DNA of 64,000 bases from CSP1-1 sp035620615. Lineage in GTDB: Archaea; Thermoproteota; Nitrososphaeria; Nitrososphaerales; Nitrosopumilaceae. A model generated the notes under the pieces. That model did no database searches and had not been told where the DNA came from. It saw nothing but the letters and a program-made list of their open reading frames with translations. Positions 52,991 to 62,202 of this stretch are shown here, in pieces. The DNA lies in contig DASPGM010000011.1 in assembly GCA_035620615.1 (NCBI GenBank), forward strand, positions 1-64,000, given 5' to 3'. A program made the translations under genes and the position numbers. Position 1 is the first letter of the stretch. Each line of letters starts with the position of its first letter.

Positions 52991-54751
52991 TTAGATGAAA
53001 GGTCTGATGAAGGCTCGATTCTTTACATCAACTATTCCACTAAACAGAATTCTAATTGCAGGTAATGCAAGAAAGGGCAAAAAAAGTGGAATTAAATGAG
53101 GTTTTTTGAATTTACATCCTGAATCTACAATAGTAGAATTCAAATCATGAAAGTTTTGATATACTTTATCAAAAGAGTCAGTTGAAATAATTCCTGCCAT
53201 TTGAAGTGGTAAAGTAGAAAGGGTTTTGCCATTTTTAACAACAGTCATTCCTCCTTGTAATTTAATTAAATTATTTGCTGCTGTTGCCATATCTTTATCA
53301 TTTGTACCGATCACAATTAGATCGTTTTCATGAAAGCTCCATGTGGATGCAAAAGCACCTATTTCGGCTCCAAAATTTTTTAAAAACCCAATAGCATGTT
53401 TTTTTGTATCATAGGTTCTGTCAAATGCAGCAACTTTCCAGACATCTTTTTCTTCCGAGGATAATATGTTGCCATCTTTTGTTTTAAGTTCAGCTTCCTC
53501 TTTTTTGGTAATAATTTCAGTCTGCAAAGAAATCAAATTTGCTGTAACTGAAGCGGATTTTGATTTTATATTAAAAACATTTTCAGAGAATTTAGAAAGT
53601 TTAACAGTTTTTGTAATCCACTTTGGAATAGTTTTTGGTTTAATATGTACTACAATTGCCCCATTTGATACTACAAGTTTACCACCTACAAAGACTTTAG
53701 TTGGGAGAAATGAATCAAAATTATCAAAAACTAAAATATCTGCAAGTTTGCCTGGGGCTATCCCCCCAAGATCTTTTCCCATATTATAATACTCAAAACA
53801 GTTCGTAGATGCCATGACTATAGCATCAATCGGATCTAAACCTAATTTTATGGCCTCTCTGATACAATGATCAATGTGCCCATAATTTGTTAAATCAAGA
53901 GGATCTATGCCATCTGAACAAAACATCAATCTTTGGTTATTTGTTTTATGGTTCATAACTTCGGGTAAAATTTCTAAAAGATCACGTCTAATCGAACCCT
54001 CACGAATCATTATCCACATGCCTAGTCGAAGTCTCTCTAAAACTTGTTCAAAATTTACAGGTTCATGACATGAAAGTATTCCAGATGATACATATGCGTT
54101 TAATTTTTTTCCAGAAGCTCCTGCAGTATGTCCGTTAATAATACAATTGTTATCTAACATCATAGCTAATGTTTTCATAGTTTGGGAATCACGTGATGTA
54201 ACCTTTGTCCAAGAAAAAACTTCACCCAAACCTACAACATTAGGTAATTTTATTGCAGTTTTTTCTTGAAGTGCACTCAGTGTTTTACCGTGACTAAATT
54301 TTCTATCTACTGGTAAACCTCCCGGAACAACATGAAAAAATCGAATTGGGAGGTTTTGAGTAATTTTTACAAATTCCAAAAATCCTTTGTATCCACAAAC
54401 ACTAACAATATCAATTGGATCAGAAAAGATTGAAGTTACTCCACATAGAAGAGATTTTTTTACAAGCTCAGATGGTAGAACAAACTGATCAATGTGAATA
54501 TGCGGATCAGCCAATCCTGGAGTAACATATTTTCCATTTATGTCAATCACGACAGTTTTCGGACCTAATGTATGAGATGCATCAGGACCAACATATGAAA
54601 TTCTTTCATGAGTTATTGCGATTTGTATATTTGGTAAAATTTCATGCGAGTAAACATTTACCAGGGTGCAATTATTTAGAATAAGTTCAGCTTTTTTATC
54701 TCCTAAAGCAACAGCATTTAAAATTGGAATTGCTGAGGAAAGACTTTCCAC
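52991..54751 (-). CDS. ade: Adenine deaminase
   Basis: Amidohydrolase of 586 residues that deaminates adenine to hypoxanthine, feeding purine salvage and IMP. The metal-site HIHID is in GLADPHIHIDQFV; later come NGHTAGASGKKLNAY, the Glu of SCHEPV, and the CSDGIDP Asp. An auxiliary beta domain and C-terminal catalytic-like domain (about 390-586) complete the AdeC architecture. Product hypoxanthine leads towards the IMP used by GuaB. Confidence 0.93.
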   Translation of the reverse strand: MESLSSAIPILNAVALGDKKAELILNNCTLVNVYSHEILPNIQIAITHERISYVGPDASHTLGPKTVVIDINGKYVTPGLADPHIHIDQFVLPSELVKKSLLCGVTSIFSDPIDIVSVCGYKGFLEFVKITQNLPIRFFHVVPGGLPVDRKFSHGKTLSALQEKTAIKLPNVVGLGEVFSWTKVTSRDSQTMKTLAMMLDNNCIINGHTAGASGKKLNAYVSSGILSCHEPVNFEQVLERLRLGMWIMIREGSIRRDLLEILPEVMNHKTNNQRLMFCSDGIDPLDLTNYGHIDHCIREAIKLGLDPIDAIVMASTNCFEYYNMGKDLGGIAPGKLADILVFDNFDSFLPTKVFVGGKLVVSNGAIVVHIKPKTIPKWITKTVKLSKFSENVFNIKSKSASVTANLISLQTEIITKKEEAELKTKDGNILSSEEKDVWKVAAFDRTYDTKKHAIGFLKNFGAEIGAFASTWSFHENDLIVIGTNDKDMATAANNLIKLQGGMTVVKNGKTLSTLPLQMAGIISTDSFDKVYQNFHDLNSTIVDSGCKFKKPHLIPLFLPFLALPAIRILFSGIVDVKNRAFIRPFI

Positions 54752-54826
54752 ATAAACTATTGTTTTCAGGACCTATTATAGATTCAAAGCGATGTTTAAA
54801 TTACCGTCAAAGCCAGCTTTTTCATA

Positions 54827-55108
54827 TTGAACTTACCCAAAGAAATTACTAGATATTGTCCAAAATGTAACACACATACAAAACAAAAGATGACGCAATA
54901 CAAAGCTGGAAAACGAAGAGGCTCTGCAATTGGTGAACGAAGACACGCAGAAGATAAGAAAGGATATGGTGGACAGAAATTCCCAAAACTTGCAAAGCCT
55001 GCAAAAACTACAAAAAAATTTACGCCCATTCTTACTTGTACTATATGTAAAAAGAAATGGAATAAATCTGGAATAAGAATTAGAAAAGTAGAGCTGATTG
55101 CAAAATGA
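54827..55108 (+). CDS. rpl44e: Ribosomal protein L44e
   Basis: A basic 93-residue large-subunit protein. Its zinc-binding Cys pairs are CPKC near the start and CTIC near residue 75; RRGSAIGERRHAEDKKGYGG is the typical RNA-binding middle. It starts at TTG (54827). The end overlaps S27e by four bases, so the two are translated together. Confidence 0.96.
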   Translation: MNLPKEITRYCPKCNTHTKQKMTQYKAGKRRGSAIGERRHAEDKKGYGGQKFPKLAKPAKTTKKFTPILTCTICKKKWNKSGIRIRKVELIAK

Positions 55109-55302
55109 AAAAAGAGCACATATTCATTCCTAAACCTAATAGTAAATTTCATAAATTAAAATGTAAAGAATGTGATGAAGAAAATATCGTTTATTCACAC
55201 GCATCAACATCAATAACTTGTAAATCATGTGGTAATGTAATTGCAGAACCAACTGGAGCTGCAGCAACACTACACGGTGAGATTTCAGGAACTGTCGAGT
55301 AA
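55105..55302 (+). CDS. rps27e: Ribosomal protein S27e
   Basis: A 65-residue small-subunit protein with a C4 zinc ribbon (CKECDEENIV...CKSCGNVIAEPTGG-like). The ATG overlaps the L44e stop, and the 3' end overlaps the convergent cobY by 18 bases. Confidence 0.96.
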   Translation: MKKEHIFIPKPNSKFHKLKCKECDEENIVYSHASTSITCKSCGNVIAEPTGAAATLHGEISGTVE

Positions 55303-55869
55303 ATTATAATCTTCAACCGTATTTAGATTAAAAGCAATTCGTTTATCGTTTAATATATGATATATTTCCTCAACTGCATCAAGATTATTAATTTCATTTG
55401 CATTGATTATAGATACTCCTGTAAAGTGACATTCTTTATTTTGAAATATAACTGTGATATCTGATTTTAAACCTAAAGATAATAAAAAGTCCTTTGTCAC
55501 AAGATAACTTGTCCAAATTTTTCCTTGATGATGTAAGTTAACGATCTTTTTTACAATTTCCTCATCAAGTAACGGTAAATCACCTGATACTACAAAAATG
55601 TCATCATTAATTGAACGGAGAATTAAGTTTAGATCCTGTACATATCCATTCCCTGGTGTCTCAATTATCTCAAACCCAGCATTTTGCAACATTTCTTTAG
55701 TTTTGGGAGAATGCGGGCTAGTTGCAACAAGTATTTTTGAAAAACATTTTGAATTTTGGAGGGCAAAAAGTACATGTAAAATTGTAGGATGAATATGTTT
55801 TAGTAATAATTTTTCTTTGGTGATTTTCATTCTGCTCCCTTTGCCACCTGCCATAACTAGTCCAATCAT
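55285..55869 (-). CDS. cobY: Adenosylcobinamide-phosphate guanylyltransferase CobY
   Basis: Archaeal enzyme that activates adenosylcobinamide phosphate with GTP, replacing bacterial CobU. The nucleotidyltransferase signature MAGGKGSRM is at residues 7-15, with FVVSGDLPLLDEE as the metal-binding segment. Length 194 is normal. It is the last gene of the cobalamin unit and overlaps cobS by four bases. Confidence 0.9.
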   Translation of the reverse strand: MIGLVMAGGKGSRMKITKEKLLLKHIHPTILHVLFALQNSKCFSKILVATSPHSPKTKEMLQNAGFEIIETPGNGYVQDLNLILRSINDDIFVVSGDLPLLDEEIVKKIVNLHHQGKIWTSYLVTKDFLLSLGLKSDITVIFQNKECHFTGVSIINANEINNLDAVEEIYHILNDKRIAFNLNTVEDYNLLDSS

Positions 55870-56606
55870 ATTGATGCAAAAATCACAAGTGAAGTTAGTC
55901 TAGTGATTTCGTTTGTAGCACCAAAAACATCTCCAGTTATTCCGCCAAAACTTCGAGTAGAGATTGCCAAGATTATCAATGTAAAAGATATAGCCGATCC
56001 AAAGATTACGAGTCCCATAGTTCCGCCTACAATCATTAAAGGGATAATAGAAATAGTGCCAGCTATTGCCACCTTTTTTTTATCTTTCATTATTATTACA
56101 AATGGTGAGTTTGAACCAACTGCCGCAGAACGCCCAAGACTAGCTAGTAATACCATTGAAAATTTTGAAATTATTTCACTTAGAAGAATTGCTTGAAAAA
56201 GTTCGTATCCCCTCATTAAAGAGAGGGCTAGAATCATCCCTACAACATAGATTACTATTGACAGAATTCCTGCTGAACCTGTTGAGACATCTTTCATAGC
56301 TTGTAATTTTTTATCTTTTTGTCCCTTTGCCATAATTCCATCTGCGAAATCAGCAAGCCCATCGATATGGTGTATACCAGTGAGGATTGCTAATGAGCTT
56401 ACAACAATAAGTGATACTATTAGTTGGTCAAGGAATAATGATAGGCCAAACGCAAATGATCCAATTAGTAAACCAATAACTATTCCAACAATTGGAAATA
56501 TGTACATATATTTTGCAACTGTTTCAAGATCACTATGCTTAACCGGAATTATTGTAAGAAAAGAAAATACTGAACCAATTTCTCTAAGCATATATCCACC
56601 AACCAA
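55866..56606 (-). CDS. cobS: Cobalamin synthase CobS
   Basis: Polytopic membrane enzyme of 246 residues that joins AdoCbi-GDP to the lower-ligand ribazole. The N-terminal FLTIIPVK, the LTGIHHIDGLADFADG motif, MKDVSTGSAGI and GRSAAV segments are diagnostic. It may start at the ATG five codons in. It overlaps cbiB by 23 bases and cobY by four. Confidence 0.93.
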   Translation of the reverse strand: MVGGYMLREIGSVFSFLTIIPVKHSDLETVAKYMYIFPIVGIVIGLLIGSFAFGLSLFLDQLIVSLIVVSSLAILTGIHHIDGLADFADGIMAKGQKDKKLQAMKDVSTGSAGILSIVIYVVGMILALSLMRGYELFQAILLSEIISKFSMVLLASLGRSAAVGSNSPFVIIMKDKKKVAIAGTISIIPLMIVGGTMGLVIFGSAISFTLIILAISTRSFGGITGDVFGATNEITRLTSLVIFASI

Positions 56607-57555
56607 AATAAGATAAAACGATCATCATAGGGATCGTAAAGAGTACACAGAATAAAATCGATGTTATTTTCATCAATGTGATTGCAGAAAATAGATGCGA
56701 TTTAGAAAGTTCTTGATTTCCATCACCAATAGTATAATGATCAATTTTTTCAAATCTTGTTCCTAATGCTCCTGCAAGGACAGCCATTGGATATCCTGCA
56801 TTAGGACTCTCTGTATTTTTAGCATCTCTTTTCATAATATGATATGATTGTTTCCAATCTTGACCAAGGCACATTGCTCCAAGAATCATTATAAAACTTG
56901 TAATTCTTGCAGGCAAATAATTAAGCACATTATCACAATTTGCTCCAAACCAACCAATATTTCTAAAAATACTAGTTTTGTATCCAATCATTGAATCAAA
57001 CGTGTTAATTGTTCGATGAAGAAATGCTCCTGGAAGTCCAAATAAAGAAAAATAAAACAATGGTCCAGTTATTCCATCTACAATATTCTCACTGATACTC
57101 TCCAGAGTTCCAGAGAGTATGTGATTCTTATCTAAATTCGTTGTATTTCTCTTTACAATCATGGCTAGATTTGTCCTAGCTGTTTGAAGATCATTATTCT
57201 CAATGGATGAAATTATGGCTATGGTATGTTTTTCCATACCATGTATTGCAATTGTGGTTTTAAGTAATATTGAACCAACAAAAATGGTTAAAATTGATAC
57301 TACAACTTCAGTTGGAATAATATTAATTCCAAGATTTAGAATAAATAGAATTATCATAATTAAAGAAGTTATGGATACAACTAAAATTATTCCACCTAAC
57401 TTTTCAATGTAGACAGATTTACTTTTAATAATTGGAACTAGCTTTGCAATCAAAATTCCAGTCCAGGATGTAGGATGAAATTTGTTTTTTGGATCACCGA
57501 TTAGAAGATCCAAAATAATGGCAAACGTTACAACTAAAATATATTCTAGTATCAT
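56584..57555 (-). CDS. cbiB: Adenosylcobinamide-phosphate synthase CbiB/CobD
   Basis: Membrane enzyme attaching aminopropanol phosphate to adenosylcobyric acid, 323 residues. Typical segments are LIGDPKNKFHPTSWTGILI, ESISENIVDGITGPLFYF, AFLHRTINTFDSMIGYK and PNAGYPMAVLAGALGTRFEK. It uses the aminopropanol phosphate produced by the decarboxylase encoded two genes upstream. It overlaps the CobQ-like gene by four bases. Confidence 0.94.
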   Translation of the reverse strand: MILEYILVVTFAIILDLLIGDPKNKFHPTSWTGILIAKLVPIIKSKSVYIEKLGGIILVVSITSLIMIILFILNLGINIIPTEVVVSILTIFVGSILLKTTIAIHGMEKHTIAIISSIENNDLQTARTNLAMIVKRNTTNLDKNHILSGTLESISENIVDGITGPLFYFSLFGLPGAFLHRTINTFDSMIGYKTSIFRNIGWFGANCDNVLNYLPARITSFIMILGAMCLGQDWKQSYHIMKRDAKNTESPNAGYPMAVLAGALGTRFEKIDHYTIGDGNQELSKSHLFSAITLMKITSILFCVLFTIPMMIVLSYFGWWIYA

Positions 57556-58379
57556 TTAATGAGTCTCTCTACAGCTTTGATGTTAATATTTGAATTTACA
57601 AATTTACTTAATTTTTCTATTTCTCTATCCATTTTCTGTATATTTTTTTTGTTCCAAATCATATTCTTGGGTTTAACATTTAATGAATCCTCTTCAGGAA
57701 GTGAAAAATCTATCATTGGAATTGTTCCAAATACAGATCTTCCTGTAAATTGCTTTATTTTTCTAAAACCAGGTTTAAGAATTTCTAGATCCCCTCGGAA
57801 TTTGTTAAAGACGAATCCTTTGACAAGTTTTTTGTATTTGTTATCAAGTAATTGTAAAGTACCTACAATACTTGCAAATGAACCTCCTCTATCAGTATCG
57901 GTTATTAAAATTACAGGAGAGTTTAATATTGCTGCCACTTTCATATTTGCAATATCAAATTTTTCTAGATTAATCTCTGCTGGAGAACCAGCTCCTTCAA
58001 TTATTATTAGATCATATTTTTTTCTAAGTATATCAAACGAATTAGAAATAAAGTTGAAACCATATGGAAAAACGAATTTTTTATAATATTCATATGCAGA
58101 AAGTTTTTTATAGAATTTTCCTTGCACAAATACAGAATTTCTATTTTTCCCAAGTGGTTTAAGAAGAATAGGATTCATGTGAGGGGAAATTTCGGTTCTA
58201 GCAGCTATTGCTTGCATTGCTTGAGCACGAGATATTTCAAAATCTTTACCTATGTAGGAATAATTCGACATGTTTTGTGATTTAAATGGGCATACGTTAT
58301 ATCCTGAATTTGTAAAAATGCGACATAGTGCCGCAACTAAAGTAGTCTTTCCAGATCCTGAGGAAGTACCTTGAATCAT
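57552..58379 (-). CDS. cobQ: Cobyric acid synthase, ATPase half only (CobQ/CbiP-like)
   Basis: The N-terminal dethiobiotin-synthetase-like domain of cobyric acid synthase, which amidates side chains b, d, e and g. It begins MIQGTSSGSGKTTLVAALCR (P-loop), and has PFKSQNMSNYS, ISRAQAMQA, MNPILLKPLG, EGAGSPAEINL and ITDTDRGGSFAS. The full enzyme is about 480-500 residues; this one stops at 275, just after the ATPase domain, and no class I glutaminase domain follows. The operon continues without a gap, so it is not a frameshift at the end. The ammonia source may be free ammonia or a separate glutaminase. Confidence 0.88.
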   Translation of the reverse strand: MIQGTSSGSGKTTLVAALCRIFTNSGYNVCPFKSQNMSNYSYIGKDFEISRAQAMQAIAARTEISPHMNPILLKPLGKNRNSVFVQGKFYKKLSAYEYYKKFVFPYGFNFISNSFDILRKKYDLIIIEGAGSPAEINLEKFDIANMKVAAILNSPVILITDTDRGGSFASIVGTLQLLDNKYKKLVKGFVFNKFRGDLEILKPGFRKIKQFTGRSVFGTIPMIDFSLPEEDSLNVKPKNMIWNKKNIQKMDREIEKLSKFVNSNINIKAVERLIK

Positions 58380-58395
58380 TAATGATTTAGTTAAT

Positions 58396-59472
58396 TTAAA
58401 TCGCCTCCAATTCTTTAATGAGTTTAATATTGTCTTTGTGAGACTTTACTGCAATTCTAATATAGTTATTATTTAATCCTCGAAATGATTTACAATCTCG
58501 TATTAGAATTTTTTTCTTAAGTAATTTTTTTTGTAAAATATCAGATTTTATTTTAGTTTTAATTAAAATGAAGTTTGTGTCTGTTGGGAGACAGGAAAAT
58601 CCATCTATTTTTGAAATAGCTTCTACTAAAAAACTTTTTTCAAGAGAAATTATTTTTGTAGTTTCATCCAAATAATTACTATAACATAATGCAGCACTAG
58701 CAGCCTTTTGAGCAATACCACTTACATTCCAAGGAATTTTTATATTATTTAGAATTCTAATTATTTTTTTATTACTTATACCATATCCTATTCGAAGACC
58801 TGCCAATCCAAATGATTTTGTTAAAGAGCGTAAAACAAATAGATTTTGATATTTTTTTATATAATTTAAAACTGATTGTGTGGAATCGGTAAGCTCTATA
58901 AAACATTCATCTGCGAAAACCAGAGAAGATTTTTTCAATGAAGCAATAATTATTTTTTGCATGTTTTTTTTAGAAATTAAAATTCCTGTTGGATTGTTTG
59001 GATTACAAATGAATATACATCCTTTTGTAGGGATTTTTTTAATAAAAGCATCAAGATTGTTATTAAGATTCATTGTTTTGAAAAAAAATACTTTTGAACC
59101 ATGAAGTTTTGATGCTACCTCATATTCACTAAATGTTGGAATTGGAATTAATATGTGAGTTTTATTATTTAGAAACGCTTGGCAGAAATTATAAATTATT
59201 TCAGTCGCACCATTACCTACAACGATTTGATTATCAGAAACTTTAGTGTACCACTTGAGATTTTTGCGTAATTCAATAGATTCAGAATCTGGATATACAG
59301 ATATTATTTTCATTTGTTTTTTAAGATATTTTTTTACATTTGGATGATATCCGAGAGGGTTAATGTTTGAGCTAAAATCAATTATTCCTTCTCTTTTTGT
59401 TTTAACTGAATATAATCCTCCATGAATAGTAGGTATGTGTTTTTTAACATTTGAGTTTGGAATCAATTTCAA
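58396..59472 (-). CDS. cobD: Threonine-phosphate decarboxylase CobD/CobC-type
   Basis: PLP enzyme, 358 residues, related to HisC but with the decarboxylase pattern: HGGLYSVK near the start, DFSSNINPLGY, VVGNGATEIIYN, CNPNNPTGILI, ADECFIEL and RSLTKSFGLAGLRIGY with the PLP Lys. It makes (R)-1-amino-2-propanol phosphate for the nucleotide loop. First gene of the unit cobD-cobQ-cbiB-cobS-cobY, all on the minus strand. Confidence 0.88.
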   Translation of the reverse strand: MKLIPNSNVKKHIPTIHGGLYSVKTKREGIIDFSSNINPLGYHPNVKKYLKKQMKIISVYPDSESIELRKNLKWYTKVSDNQIVVGNGATEIIYNFCQAFLNNKTHILIPIPTFSEYEVASKLHGSKVFFFKTMNLNNNLDAFIKKIPTKGCIFICNPNNPTGILISKKNMQKIIIASLKKSSLVFADECFIELTDSTQSVLNYIKKYQNLFVLRSLTKSFGLAGLRIGYGISNKKIIRILNNIKIPWNVSGIAQKAASAALCYSNYLDETTKIISLEKSFLVEAISKIDGFSCLPTDTNFILIKTKIKSDILQKKLLKKKILIRDCKSFRGLNNNYIRIAVKSHKDNIKLIKELEAI

Positions 59473-59557
59473 TGTACTAAATGGATTCTGTGGGATTTAG
59501 TATGTTTTGGTTATGAGCACTAAAAGATTATTAACAGAACATGAAGAAATTTGATCT

Positions 59558-60637
59558 GTGAAAAAAAAAGTCGCGATTATTGGTGTAACAGGCTCAGTAG
59601 GCCAAGAATTCGTAGTTTCACTTAAAGATCATCCTTGGTTTGAGGTTACTCAAATTGCTGCTTCGGAAAGATCTGCTGGAAAAAAGTATCTAGATGCCAT
59701 AAAAGATCCTAAAAGTGGAATTACAAACTGGCAAGTAGGAGGAACCATTCCTGATTATATCAAAGACATGATGGTGGGGTCTGTTGATGATCTTAAGGTA
59801 AATGATCTTGATCTAATATTTTCTTCAATTGAAAGCGAGGCAGCTAAAGAAATTGAGGCCCGTTTTGCAAAAGATGTTCCAGTAATCAGTACGTCGTCAG
59901 CGTATAGATATGAAGATGATGTTCCTATTTTGATACCTGGAATTAATGATGAACAGTCCGATTTGTTAGATGTTCAAAAAAAGAATCGTAATTGGAAAGG
60001 ATTCATAGCTCCTCTTCCTAATTGTACCACAACAGGTTTGGCCATTACTATGAAACCACTATATGAAAAGTATGGTGCAAAAAAGGTGTTAATGACATCT
60101 ATGCAGGCAATTTCTGGTGCAGGAAGAGCCCCTGGTGTCTCAGCAATGGATATTACAGGTAATATTATTCCATATATTCCCAAAGAAGAGCAGAAGGTTA
60201 GAATTGAAACTGCAAAAATACTAGGGAAACTAAAAAATGGAAAGATAGAACCTGCTAATATTAAGGTCAGTTGTACTTGCACACGTGTACCGGTTATTGA
60301 TGGACATACTGAATCAGTATTTGTTGAAACATCAGAACATATTGATCCAATTTCGGCTAAAAAATCCTATGAGGAATATTCAAAAAATATCTCAGTAGCT
60401 GGTTTACCATCAGCCCCACCAGATTACTTACTGGTTTATGACGACCCCACTAGACCACAACCAAGAATAGAACGAGAAATTAATGACGGTATGACTACCA
60501 CAGTTGGGAGATTAGAGGAAGAAACTCTATTTGATCATGGTATTAAGTACATGTTATTCTCACATAATAAGAAGATGGGTTCTGCTAAAGGCGCAGTACT
60601 TTTAGCTGAAATGCTATACAAAAAGGGTAAAATCTAA
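59558..60637 (+). CDS. asd: Aspartate-semialdehyde dehydrogenase family protein
   Basis: NADP-dependent acyl dehydrogenase of 359 residues. The GVTGSVGQEF loop binds NADP, the catalytic Cys is in PNCTTTGLA, and the His is in VIDGHTESV. It starts at GTG 59558. This family reduces aspartyl phosphate for threonine, methionine and lysine, and homologues in archaea with the 3-hydroxypropionate/4-hydroxybutyrate cycle reduce malonyl-CoA and succinyl-CoA. Both remain possible; the name reflects the family. Confidence 0.85.
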   Translation: MKKKVAIIGVTGSVGQEFVVSLKDHPWFEVTQIAASERSAGKKYLDAIKDPKSGITNWQVGGTIPDYIKDMMVGSVDDLKVNDLDLIFSSIESEAAKEIEARFAKDVPVISTSSAYRYEDDVPILIPGINDEQSDLLDVQKKNRNWKGFIAPLPNCTTTGLAITMKPLYEKYGAKKVLMTSMQAISGAGRAPGVSAMDITGNIIPYIPKEEQKVRIETAKILGKLKNGKIEPANIKVSCTCTRVPVIDGHTESVFVETSEHIDPISAKKSYEEYSKNISVAGLPSAPPDYLLVYDDPTRPQPRIEREINDGMTTTVGRLEEETLFDHGIKYMLFSHNKKMGSAKGAVLLAEMLYKKGKI

Positions 60638-60707
60638 ACTAATTTTATAAAAATTTCAATAATAGCTTTATTAGTTAGATATTTCTGAACGATCTTTACT
60701 GGTTCTT

Positions 60708-61166
60708 ATGGTAAAAATTGATGATTTAGATCTCCAAATTTTATCCGAATTAAGCGAAGATGCAGCAATTTCTGTTCCCAGACTATCAAAAAAAATTAAA
60801 GTAAATCCTTCGGTTGTGTATAGTAGAATTAAGCGACTAGTTAAACGAAAACTTATTGAACGATTCACAATTGTTGTAAATGATCAAGAATTAGGATACC
60901 AAGTAAAGGCCTTAGCTGGACTAAACATGGATTCTAAACAACGAGATAATGTAATTGATGAATTATTCAAGATTGATGGTGTACGCGAGATCGCTGAAGT
61001 AACAGGTAGATTTGATATTTTAGTAACAATGTATGCAAAAACCCTAGATGGAATGCACAAACTAATTTCGGATAAGATTGGGCGAATTCAGGGGGTTATA
61101 AGCTCTGAGAGCTTCATTGAGATGAAGACAAGGACTAAATCTATGCCTTATATGCCTACGAAGTAG
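60708..61166 (+). CDS. Lrp/AsnC-family transcriptional regulator
   Basis: A 152-residue regulator with an N-terminal winged helix-turn-helix (DDLDLQILSELSEDAAISVP then VVYSRIKRLVKRKLI) and a C-terminal RAM domain (REIAEVTGRFDILVTMYAK) that binds small molecules such as amino acids. It is the only obvious DNA-binding regulator in the window. It could be the reader of the long palindromes before the S-layer and thrC genes, but that is speculation. Confidence 0.92.
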   Translation: MVKIDDLDLQILSELSEDAAISVPRLSKKIKVNPSVVYSRIKRLVKRKLIERFTIVVNDQELGYQVKALAGLNMDSKQRDNVIDELFKIDGVREIAEVTGRFDILVTMYAKTLDGMHKLISDKIGRIQGVISSESFIEMKTRTKSMPYMPTK

Positions 61167-61219
61167 ACTATGGTACATTTAATTTTAAGAAAGAGTAGTT
61201 CTGATTAAGGTATTGATTA

Positions 61220-62146
61220 ATGCAAAAAGCAAAGGTTGAATCTCGCATAAAAGTTTACTTTGAGCTTACAAAGCCCAAAATTTGGTATCTTTTAGTTTTT
61301 ACTGCTTTTGCAGCTGCAATTACAGCATCAAACATCTATTCAATTGAGATTTCTCCATCAACTTGGGCTTTGATGTTATTTGGGGTTGCTGCTGGTTCTG
61401 CGGCTGCTAATACGCTGACTAATTATCATGATAGAGATATTGACGAAATTATGGAAAGAACCAAGGGAAGACCAATTCCTAGTGGAAGAATTTTACCTGA
61501 AAAGGCACGTGATTTTGGATTAGTTTTAGCTGGAATTTCATTAGCATGTGCATTTGCTATTGCTTACACTACAACATTATGGCAGGGAATTTTAGCTTGC
61601 TCGTTTATGGCCTTCGGATTGGCAGATAATATCTTTGTTTATAGTTACTTACTAAAAAGAAGAAGCTGGACAAATATTATTCTTGGTGGTTTTTCAGGGG
61701 GAGCGCCAGCTATGATTGGGTATGTTGCAGTAACAACACATGGATTATGGGATCTTGGTCTTGTAATGGCAGCTCTTGTCTTTGTATGGATTCCAATGCA
61801 CATATGGGCACTAACTCTTCATTTTAGAGAAGACTACAATAAAGTTGATGTCCCTATGCTAACTGCAACTCGTTCAGAAGGTGCAGCAGCTAGAATTATT
61901 GCCGGAACTACATTAATGATGGTTTTATTTTCTATAGTTCCATTTTTTCTTACTCATGAAGATGGAACGTCGGTAATGGGTCAAGTCTATCTTTATACCG
62001 CAATAGCTTCAGGAATTTTGATGATATTTTTAAGTGGCTGGGTTATTAAAAAACCAACAGAAAGTACTTCATGGATTCTTTTCAAGTTCTCAAGTCCATA
62101 TCTAGCTGTATTATTTATTGCACTTATGATAGACTCTGCATTATAA
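61220..62146 (+). CDS. ctaB: Protoheme IX farnesyltransferase (heme o synthase)
   Basis: UbiA-type integral membrane prenyltransferase, 308 residues, converting heme b to heme o for terminal oxidases. Diagnostic motifs are ELTKPKIWYLL, NYHDRDIDEIMERTKGRP (Asp-rich prenyl site), GLADNIFVYSYLLKRRSWTN and PMHIWALTLHFREDYNKVDVPML. It starts at ATG 61220. Its product supports the aerobic respiratory chain to which the 14-16 kb module also belongs. Confidence 0.95.
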   Translation: MQKAKVESRIKVYFELTKPKIWYLLVFTAFAAAITASNIYSIEISPSTWALMLFGVAAGSAAANTLTNYHDRDIDEIMERTKGRPIPSGRILPEKARDFGLVLAGISLACAFAIAYTTTLWQGILACSFMAFGLADNIFVYSYLLKRRSWTNIILGGFSGGAPAMIGYVAVTTHGLWDLGLVMAALVFVWIPMHIWALTLHFREDYNKVDVPMLTATRSEGAAARIIAGTTLMMVLFSIVPFFLTHEDGTSVMGQVYLYTAIASGILMIFLSGWVIKKPTESTSWILFKFSSPYLAVLFIALMIDSAL

Positions 62147-62202
62147 ACAAATCACAAGAAAATTATATTTAAAATTCATCGATTACCGTTTAATTCACAG
62201 AA

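Noticed and set aside
54796..55152. 118-codon minus-strand frame opposite L44e
   Set aside because: It lies antisense to an unmistakable ribosomal protein gene.
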